The notes beneath the pieces were generated by a model. The model made no database searches and was not told the origin of the DNA. It saw nothing but the letters and a program-made list of their open reading frames with translations. Both the position numbers and the translations under genes were made by a program. From Streptomyces sp. HmicA12 (GTDB taxonomy: Bacteria > Actinomycetota > Actinomycetes > Streptomycetales > Streptomycetaceae), in contig NZ_KB891820.1 of NCBI RefSeq assembly GCF_000373565.1, forward strand, positions 62,001-126,000: DNA of 64,000 bases, read 5' to 3'. Below are positions 58,852-64,000 of the stretch, one piece after another (position 1 is the first letter of the stretch; every line of letters starts with the position of its first letter).

Positions 58852-59442
58852 ATGGCTGGACATCACGCATCCACCGCAGCCGCTGCCGCACACCGCCGCG
58901 CCGCCACCGGCCCGGCCCCCTCACCGACCGGACCGGCGAGCGACGTCCACCCGGTGCTGCGCCGGGCCGGGGCGCCACCCGCCGCCCTCGACCTGCTCGC
59001 CCAGGCCCGCGCCGGACTCGACGAGGCGGAGGTGCTCGAGACGGCGAACGAGAGGTACGCGACGGCCCACCTCGCCGCCCTGCGCACCGCCGCCGCCGTC
59101 CTCGCCGCCCGCGGCCGCCCCGAGCCCACACCGAAGCGCCGCGCCCGGATCAGGAGCGCCTGGGAAGTGCTCCCCGAGATAGCGCCCGAACTCGCGGAGT
59201 GGAGCGCCCTGTTCGCCGCCGGAGCCGGCCGCCGGGCCCGCGCGGAGGCCGGCATACGCGACGCGGCCAGCGCCCGCGACGCCGACGATCTGCTGCGCGA
59301 CGTGGCGATGTTCCTGCGCCTCGTCGAGCGCATGCTCGTCCTGCAGCCGGTCCTGCCGAGGCCCCGACAGGAAGAGCGGCTCAAGCAGCGGCAGGACCGG
59401 CGTCAGGAGGACGCGGAGCGAGGAGTGCCCGACGCCGGGTGA
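58852..59442 (+). CDS. SAV_6107 family HEPN-domain protein
   Basis: A 196-residue helical protein that I recognise as the SAV_6107 HEPN family of actinobacteria. RYATAH near residue 64 matches the R-x4-H motif that forms the RNase active site in many HEPN toxins. A low-complexity N-terminus of about 35 residues (Ala, Pro, Thr) and a charged C-terminal tail flank the core. CAGGAGG precedes the ATG. No nucleotidyltransferase (MNT) antitoxin gene is adjacent, so it is not a standard HEPN-MNT pair; a methyltransferase gene follows 104 bases on. Confidence 0.78.
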   Translation: MAGHHASTAAAAAHRRAATGPAPSPTGPASDVHPVLRRAGAPPAALDLLAQARAGLDEAEVLETANERYATAHLAALRTAAAVLAARGRPEPTPKRRARIRSAWEVLPEIAPELAEWSALFAAGAGRRARAEAGIRDAASARDADDLLRDVAMFLRLVERMLVLQPVLPRPRQEERLKQRQDRRQEDAERGVPDAG

Positions 59443-59546
59443 GCGCTGGCATGGGCCCTCGTCCGGGCCCATTAGGGTGGAGGAGCCCGAACCAGTTCAC
59501 GCTCCGACCGGACGCCCGCCGGAGCCGCTCCGAGGAGTCAGCCGCC

Positions 59547-60317
59547 GTGTCGGACCCGATGCGCCCCCGAGCGTCCCTCCGTACCGCTGTGGTCTGGGAG
59601 GTCCTCAAGGACGCCCTCGACCGTCGCGCCAAGGCCGCGGGGAGCCAGACGCTCGACGTCCTCGACACCGGGGGCGGCAGCGGCAACTTCGCGGTGCCCG
59701 TCGCCCGCCTCGGCCACCACGTCACCGTGGTCGACCCCAGCCCGAACGCGCTGTTCGCGCTGGAGCGCCGCGCCGCAGAGGCCGGCGTCGCCGACCGGGT
59801 GCGCGGGGTCCAGGGCGATGTCTCGGGCCTGTTCGACGTCGCCGAGCGCGACGCGTACGACGCGGTGCTGTGCCACGGCGTCCTGGAGTACGTCGAGGAG
59901 CCGGGCGAGGGCGTGCGCAACGCCGTGGGCGCGCTGCGTCCCGGTGGAGTGCTCAGCCTGCTCGCCGCGGGCCTCGGCGGCGCCGTGCTCGCGCGGGCCC
60001 TCGCCGGCCACTTCAAGGAGGCCCGGCAGGCGCTCGACGACCCGGCGGGACGCTGGGGCGAGGGCGACCCGGTGCCCCGGCGTTTCACCGCCGATCAGCT
60101 CTCCCAGCTGGTCGGGGACGCCGGTGTGGAGGTCGGCGCGGTGCACGGGGTGCGGGTCTTCGCCGACCTGGTCCCCGGCGTCCTCGTGGACACCGAGCCC
60201 GGCGCCCTTCAGGAGCTCCTGAAGCTGGAGGCGGCGGCCGCGGAACTGCCCGCCTTCCACTCCGTGGCGACCCAGCTGCATGTGCTCGGCGAGAAGCAGG
60301 TGCCCGAAGGGTCCTGA
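59547..60317 (+). CDS. SAM-dependent methyltransferase, class I
   Basis: A 256-residue class I methyltransferase. VLDTGGGSGNFAVPVA is motif I for SAM binding, HHVTVVDPSPN follows with the acidic residue after strand two, and AVLCHGVLEYV is motif IV. It resembles SmtA-type enzymes that act on small molecules or tRNA; the substrate is unknown. GAGGAG precedes the GTG at 59547, which sets the start inside a much longer open frame. Confidence 0.87.
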   Translation: MSDPMRPRASLRTAVVWEVLKDALDRRAKAAGSQTLDVLDTGGGSGNFAVPVARLGHHVTVVDPSPNALFALERRAAEAGVADRVRGVQGDVSGLFDVAERDAYDAVLCHGVLEYVEEPGEGVRNAVGALRPGGVLSLLAAGLGGAVLARALAGHFKEARQALDDPAGRWGEGDPVPRRFTADQLSQLVGDAGVEVGAVHGVRVFADLVPGVLVDTEPGALQELLKLEAAAAELPAFHSVATQLHVLGEKQVPEGS

Positions 60318-60332
60318 GCGGCCGCCGGGATC

Positions 60333-60350
60333 CGCCGCTGATCAGCGGCG
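60333..60350. repeat. 18-base perfect palindrome after the methyltransferase gene
   Basis: CGCCGCTGA directly followed by its reverse complement, with no loop. It lies 15 bases after the stop. It may be an operator or part of a terminator; no T tract follows. Confidence 0.45.
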
Positions 60351-60515
60351 CAGCGGCAGATGGAGTACGCCACAGGCCCCCCGATCCGGCGCCCGGCGCC
60401 GTATGATCGGGGTAGACCAACCGGCATGACGGGTCGGCCACCGGGGAATGACGCCTCAGTGAGCCGGAGCGGCGTGACGCGGTCCGGAATGGTGAAGTTG
60501 GCGTAGAGGGGCGGG

Positions 60516-60544
60516 TTTCACGGGGGCGATTCCCTGCCTATCCT
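60516..60544 (+). promoter_or_regulatory. Candidate promoter of the DUF3040 gene
   Basis: TTTCAC (60516-60521) and TATCCT (60539-60544) are 17 bases apart, about 49 bases before the GTG. The rest of the 275-base gap holds no gene. Confidence 0.5.
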
Positions 60545-60592
60545 GAAGGGGACCCCCGGTCGCCCCGGCGACTGCACGATGAGGAGGACTCC

Positions 60593-60997
60593 GTGCCGCT
60601 CTCGGAGCACGAGCAGCGAATGCTCGAGCAAATGGAGCGAGCGCTGTACGCCGAAGATCCCAAGTTCGCGACAGCGCTTGAGGGAAGCGGGCTGCGTACA
60701 TACACCCGACGTCGGGTCTACCAGGCCGTTGCCGGCTTCCTGGTGGGTATCGCGCTCCTCATGGCTGGAATGGTCGCTAAGCAGATCTGGGTCAGTGTGG
60801 TGGGGTTCCTCGTCATGCTGGGGTGTGCCGTGCTCGCAGTCACCGGATGGCGCAAAGCGCCCAAGCCCGGCGAACAGCCGGCGGGAGCGGTGCCCGGTGG
60901 GGCCGCCGCCCGGCGGCAGAGCAAGCAGAAGCGCTCGATGATGGACCGGATCGAGCAGCGCTGGCAGCGCCGTCGCGACGAGCAGGGTGGTCGCTGA
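60593..60997 (+). CDS. DUF3040 membrane protein
   Basis: A 134-residue protein. The cytoplasmic N-terminus begins LSEHEQRMLEQMERALYAEDPKF, the hallmark of DUF3040. Two membrane helices (about 44-85) and a basic C-terminal tail rich in R, K and Q follow. Function is unknown. The gene stands near the cell-division cluster in Streptomyces, which suggests a link to growth or septation. GAGGAGG precedes the GTG start, and a terminator follows. Confidence 0.88.
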   Translation: MPLSEHEQRMLEQMERALYAEDPKFATALEGSGLRTYTRRRVYQAVAGFLVGIALLMAGMVAKQIWVSVVGFLVMLGCAVLAVTGWRKAPKPGEQPAGAVPGGAAARRQSKQKRSMMDRIEQRWQRRRDEQGGR

Positions 60998-61033
60998 GCG
61001 CCTCCGCGCCGAGCCGTAGTACGTACAGGTGTG

Positions 61034-61062
61034 AAGGGTGACTGCTTCGTGCGGTCACCCTT
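61034..61062 (+). terminator. Terminator after the DUF3040 gene
   Basis: Nine-base arms AAGGGTGAC and GTCACCCTT (61034-61042 and 61054-61062) with an 11-base loop; the second arm runs on into TGTG. Confidence 0.78.
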
Positions 61063-61174
61063 TGTGCGTAATGCGGGCGATGAGTTGTGAGCGGTCCTGA
61101 TCGGGGCCCAACAGGTCTCTCGGCTGACGGCCTTGGCGGCGAACGAAGGCACGGACGAAGAAGCCGCGGACGAC

Positions 61175-61210
61175 GAAGGCGCCGGCCCCCGAGAGGGGAC
61201 CGGCGCCTTC
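61175..61210 (-). terminator. Terminator after the transglutaminase gene
   Basis: Sixteen-base arms (61175-61190 and 61195-61210) pair with one mismatch around GAGA. It lies 17 bases past the stop of the minus-strand gene. Confidence 0.85.
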
Positions 61211-61226
61211 GGCCGTGCGGTGAACC

Positions 61227-63641
61227 TCAGCCCTCCTGGCCCGACGGCCGGGAGCGAGCCGCGCGGGCCGCGGTCCAGCGGGCCCGCAGCCCCGCCGTGA
61301 ACGCCTCCCGGCGCTCCGCCAGGGCCCAGGCCACCCGGACGGCCGAGCGGGGCGCGAGTGTCGCCCGCAGCCTGGTCGCCCGGCTCACCTTCGCGTGCAG
61401 CCCGGCGTGCAGCCGCCGTACGTCGTCACCGAGCCCCGCCGCGGGCTGCGGCCGCGGCGCGTACAGCACCTGCTCCACCGCCGCCGCCACCCGCTGCACC
61501 GACTCGGCGGCAGCGGTCTCCAGATGGCCGAGCCGCACGATGCGGGCCGCCGCCTTGCGCGGGGTCTGCGAGTCGTCCGGCAGGATGCCGTGGTCCCACG
61601 CCGTGTCCGTGACCTCGCGCCAGGCCGCCAGCGTGCGCCCGGCGACGTCGGCGTCCGTGCGCCCGCCGGACCCGAGGCGCAGCGCCCTGGTCCGCAGCCG
61701 CCACAGCATCGGCAGCAGCGGCACCACCAGAATCAGCAGGACCGCGAGCGCCACCAGCAGGATCGTGCCGAACGGCGGTCCGTGGTCCGCCGCACCGGTC
61801 ACGAGCGCGGGGGCCGTGCTGCCGCAGCCGCCCTCCTTGCGCTGCTGCACGGAGCAGCTCTCCGACGCCGACGGCTGCGAGGCCGAGGGCTGCGCCGAGG
61901 CGGACTCGCTGGGCGCCGCCGGGTCGGTCGAGCCGCCCGCCGGGGTGTTGTCCTGTGTGTACTCCGGGGTGTAACCCCGGTTCGGGGTCGGCTCGAAGCG
62001 GGTCCAGCCCACGCCCTCGAAGTACAGCTCGGGCCAGGCGTGCGCGTCCCGGAGGCCCACCGTGTACGTGCCGTCGCCGGAGGGCGAGCCGGGGGTGAAA
62101 CCGACCGCGACCCGCGCCGGTATGCCCAGCGTCCTGGCCATGGCCGCCATCGAGAAGGAGAAGTGGACGCAGAAGCCCTCCTTCTCCTTCAGGAACCGGG
62201 CGATGGCGGCGGAACCGCTGCCCGCCGTCACGTCGGTGTTGTACGTGAAGCCGCCGCTGACCGCGAAGTAGTCCTGCAGCTTCACCGCGCGCTCGTAGTT
62301 GTTCGACGCGCCCTCGGTGACCTGGAGCGCGGTCGTCCGCACCACGTCCGGCAGCGAGGCGGGCACCTTGGTGAACTCCTTCGCCAGGTCGTCGGGCGGC
62401 TGCCCGGCATTGGCCAGCTGCTGCGCCGTCGGCTGCACGACCAGGCTCTTGACGCTGTACTGCTTGCCCCGCGTCGTCTGCCCGTGGTCGCCCACCAGCG
62501 TCCGGCCGATCCCCTCGTAACGCCAGCGCCCGTCGATCGACACCTGCGACGCCGGGTACGGCATGGGCAGCCAGTCCTGGGAGTACCAGTCGGCCGCCTT
62601 GATGTTGGTCTGCACCTCGGTCCTGCGGACGTCCGAGCCGAGGCCCGGCGGGTTCGGCAGCTGCGAGGGCACGTCGGTGATGCTGCGCACCGTAGGACGC
62701 CAGGCCGTGCCGTCGAAGTCGTCGAGCGCCACGATCCGCAGATACAGCTCGGAGGTCTGCTCGGCGTTCGTCCGGTACGTCATCACCGTCCGGTCCTCCG
62801 GCTGGTTCAGGCTGTCCTGCAGCGAGACCAGAGGGTTGACCGCGGAGATGATGCCGCCACCGCCCGTGCCCGTGCCCACCCCCGTACCGGACGGGCCGAG
62901 GATGCCGCCGTCCAGGGCGGGCAGGGCCAGCGGCACCACCAGGGCGATGCCCAGGGCCACCGCCCCGATGCGGCGACCGGTGCGGACCGGGGCGGTCGCG
63001 CCGCCCGGACCGTCGGGGGCCGGCACATTGCCGAAGCCGCGCCCGGTGCCGCCGAAGACCCGGCCCCACTGGGAGAGCCGGTCGCGCCCCTCGGCGAGCA
63101 GCAGCAGAAGATAGCCGCCGGCCGCGAGCAGGAACCACAGCCAGTCGGCGCCGCCCTCGGAGAGTCCGGCGGCGACCGAGTACAGCGCGAGCAGCGGCAG
63201 CCCGGCCGGGGCGGCGCTGCGGAACGTCACCGCCAGCGCGTCCACCGCGAGCCCGATGACCAGCGTGCCGCCCACCAGCATCAGGCGGATGCCGTGGGAC
63301 AGCGGCGCGGGGATGGCGAACCGGCTGACGTCGTCGCCGCCCGCCTCCAGGAGGAGACCGAAGTGCCGGAAGGCCTCCGGGCCGGGGACGATCCCGCCGA
63401 GCGCCTGCTCGCGGGCGAAGATCAGCGTGAGCAGCAGCAGCGACACCAGGGCCTGCACGGCGATCGTCAGCGGCCGGGCGAGCGGCACCCTGCGGGCCGC
63501 CGCGCCCACCCCCGCCTGGATCACCAGCAGGATCGCGGCCTGGATCAGCCACGTGGATCTATCGACCAGCGGCAGCAAGGCGCACGAGGCCAGGAACGTG
63601 GCCAGCGTCGCGCAGATCGACAGTCGGGCACCGCCGCTCAT
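61227..63641 (-). CDS. Membrane-bound transglutaminase-like protein (TgpA family)
   Basis: An 804-residue protein. About six to seven membrane helices occupy the first 270 residues. An extracytoplasmic transglutaminase core follows, with the catalytic cysteine in EGFCVHFSFSMAAMART, the histidine in LRDAHAWPELYFEG and the acidic residue in FEPTPN. A Ser/Pro/Ala-rich linker, one more helix and a cytoplasmic C-terminal domain of about 150 residues complete it. This is the TgpA plan. The gene overlaps the DUF58 gene upstream by four bases, the usual MoxR-DUF58-transglutaminase arrangement. Confidence 0.92.
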   Translation of the reverse strand: MSGGARLSICATLATFLASCALLPLVDRSTWLIQAAILLVIQAGVGAAARRVPLARPLTIAVQALVSLLLLTLIFAREQALGGIVPGPEAFRHFGLLLEAGGDDVSRFAIPAPLSHGIRLMLVGGTLVIGLAVDALAVTFRSAAPAGLPLLALYSVAAGLSEGGADWLWFLLAAGGYLLLLLAEGRDRLSQWGRVFGGTGRGFGNVPAPDGPGGATAPVRTGRRIGAVALGIALVVPLALPALDGGILGPSGTGVGTGTGGGGIISAVNPLVSLQDSLNQPEDRTVMTYRTNAEQTSELYLRIVALDDFDGTAWRPTVRSITDVPSQLPNPPGLGSDVRRTEVQTNIKAADWYSQDWLPMPYPASQVSIDGRWRYEGIGRTLVGDHGQTTRGKQYSVKSLVVQPTAQQLANAGQPPDDLAKEFTKVPASLPDVVRTTALQVTEGASNNYERAVKLQDYFAVSGGFTYNTDVTAGSGSAAIARFLKEKEGFCVHFSFSMAAMARTLGIPARVAVGFTPGSPSGDGTYTVGLRDAHAWPELYFEGVGWTRFEPTPNRGYTPEYTQDNTPAGGSTDPAAPSESASAQPSASQPSASESCSVQQRKEGGCGSTAPALVTGAADHGPPFGTILLVALAVLLILVVPLLPMLWRLRTRALRLGSGGRTDADVAGRTLAAWREVTDTAWDHGILPDDSQTPRKAAARIVRLGHLETAAAESVQRVAAAVEQVLYAPRPQPAAGLGDDVRRLHAGLHAKVSRATRLRATLAPRSAVRVAWALAERREAFTAGLRARWTAARAARSRPSGQEG

Positions 63642-64000
63642 GACCAGCCCCCACCCGTACTCGTGCCCGACGGCTGCGCCCCCGAGCGGTCCCGGTCCGC
63701 CTGCCGCCACACGTCCACCAGGGACGCGCCCGCCGGTACGGCCACCGCCGTCCAGCCCGCCTCCTGGAGCATCCGCAGCCGCTCCTCACAGCCCGGCGTC
63801 GGCGGCATGCCGGGGCCCTGGGCCCAGGTCTCGCTGTCCAGCACGAACGCGACCGCACCGCCGCTGCGCTGACGCATCTTGGCGGCCACGGCGGCCTGCC
63901 CCTCGTCCAGATCGCCGAAGAAGGCGATCAGCAGTCCTTCGTTCCCGCTGCGCAGCACGTCGTACGCGGACGAGAGGGACGCCATGTCCGAGTGGTCGAC
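63638..64000 (-). CDS. DUF58 domain protein, C-terminal part
   Basis: The gene begins beyond the right edge of the window; 120 C-terminal residues are present. They include HSDMASLSSAYDVL and the strand AVAFVLDSETW. It is assigned to DUF58 mainly from its coupling (ATGA overlap) to the transglutaminase gene, since DUF58 genes almost always precede TgpA-type genes and follow a MoxR ATPase. The frame is open to the last base of the window. Confidence 0.8.
   Translation of the reverse strand, partial: VDHSDMASLSSAYDVLRSGNEGLLIAFFGDLDEGQAAVAAKMRQRSGGAVAFVLDSETWAQGPGMPPTPGCEERLRMLQEAGWTAVAVPAGASLVDVWRQADRDRSGAQPSGTSTGGGWS

Noticed and set aside
1..64000. Mobile elements, phage genes, CRISPR arrays, biosynthetic gene cluster
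   Set aside because: No transposase, integrase, cas gene, direct-repeat array or polyketide/peptide synthetase was seen; gene content and base use are uniform and core-like.

Overview
The window is from a high-GC actinobacterium and looks like a Streptomyces core chromosome. Codon third positions are strongly G/C, GTG and TTG starts are common, and the gene content is typical of the genus: a bcc-aa3 respiratory locus, the glucokinase region, the MacRS two-component system, class II DAHP synthase, a PASTA kinase and the border of the cell-division region. The gene order resembles the S. coelicolor stretch from the cytochrome oxidase genes to just short of the division cluster; this comes from memory, not a search. 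No transposon, phage, CRISPR array, tRNA or rRNA was found.

Layout. 1-7.4 kb: respiration (ctaD end, ctaF, ctaE, qcrC, qcrA, qcrB), with an L,D-transpeptidase lipoprotein and a small receiver-like gene inserted between ctaF and ctaE. 7.5-10.3 kb: trpD, then a SAM-IV riboswitch in front of a class V PLP aminotransferase. 10.4-17 kb: stand-alone RAM-domain protein and rhomboid protease, zinc-ribbon and NYN-nuclease genes, two tandem NlpC/P60 hydrolases and a metallopeptidase-like lipoprotein. 17-24.4 kb: PadR/MATE pair around a palindromic operator, two glycosyltransferases, a long-chain acyl-CoA ligase and a phosphoesterase. 24.5-28.4 kb: a co-directional run of SRPBCC, ArsA-like ATPase, DUF5304, glucokinase and EEP phosphatase. 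28.4-31.7 kb: ECF sigma/CU044_5270 pair, a membrane protein and an esterase.

31.8-36.8 kb: acyltransferase, MacS/MacR, phosphofructokinase and a 2-hydroxyacid dehydrogenase. 36.7-40.3 kb: aromatic supply, with a fused anthranilate synthase behind a Trp-rich leader peptide and attenuator, divergent from DAHP synthase. 40.3-41.2 kb: iron storage and release (iron box, Bfd, Bfr). 41.3-45.4 kb: sulfite-oxidase-like enzyme, a DUF4396 protein behind a CsoR-type operator, endonuclease IV and a PASTA Ser/Thr kinase. 45.5-51.7 kb: thiO-thiS-thiG under a TPP riboswitch, a FAD reductase, an Rv2175c-like regulator, thiE and metF. 51.8-58.7 kb: a Tyr/Gly/Gln-rich membrane protein, a CrtI-like oxidoreductase, DUF4126, and a TetR/YhgE/ABC operon with its operator. 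58.8-64 kb: an orphan HEPN protein, a methyltransferase, DUF3040 and a transglutaminase/DUF58 pair cut by the window edge.

The window is rich in RNA-level control (SAM-IV, TPP, a trp attenuator, structured leaders). A recurrent feature is a TANNNT hexamer lying 6-8 nt, most often exactly 7 nt, upstream of a start codon. I see it at fourteen genes; it points to leaderless transcripts and decides several start codons. I do not see one clear new defence or biosynthetic system. The best leads are the leaderless set, the SAM-IV unit with a hexapeptide ORF, the CsoR-type site with DUF4396, the degenerate-ABC/YhgE/TetR module and the orphan HEPN protein.
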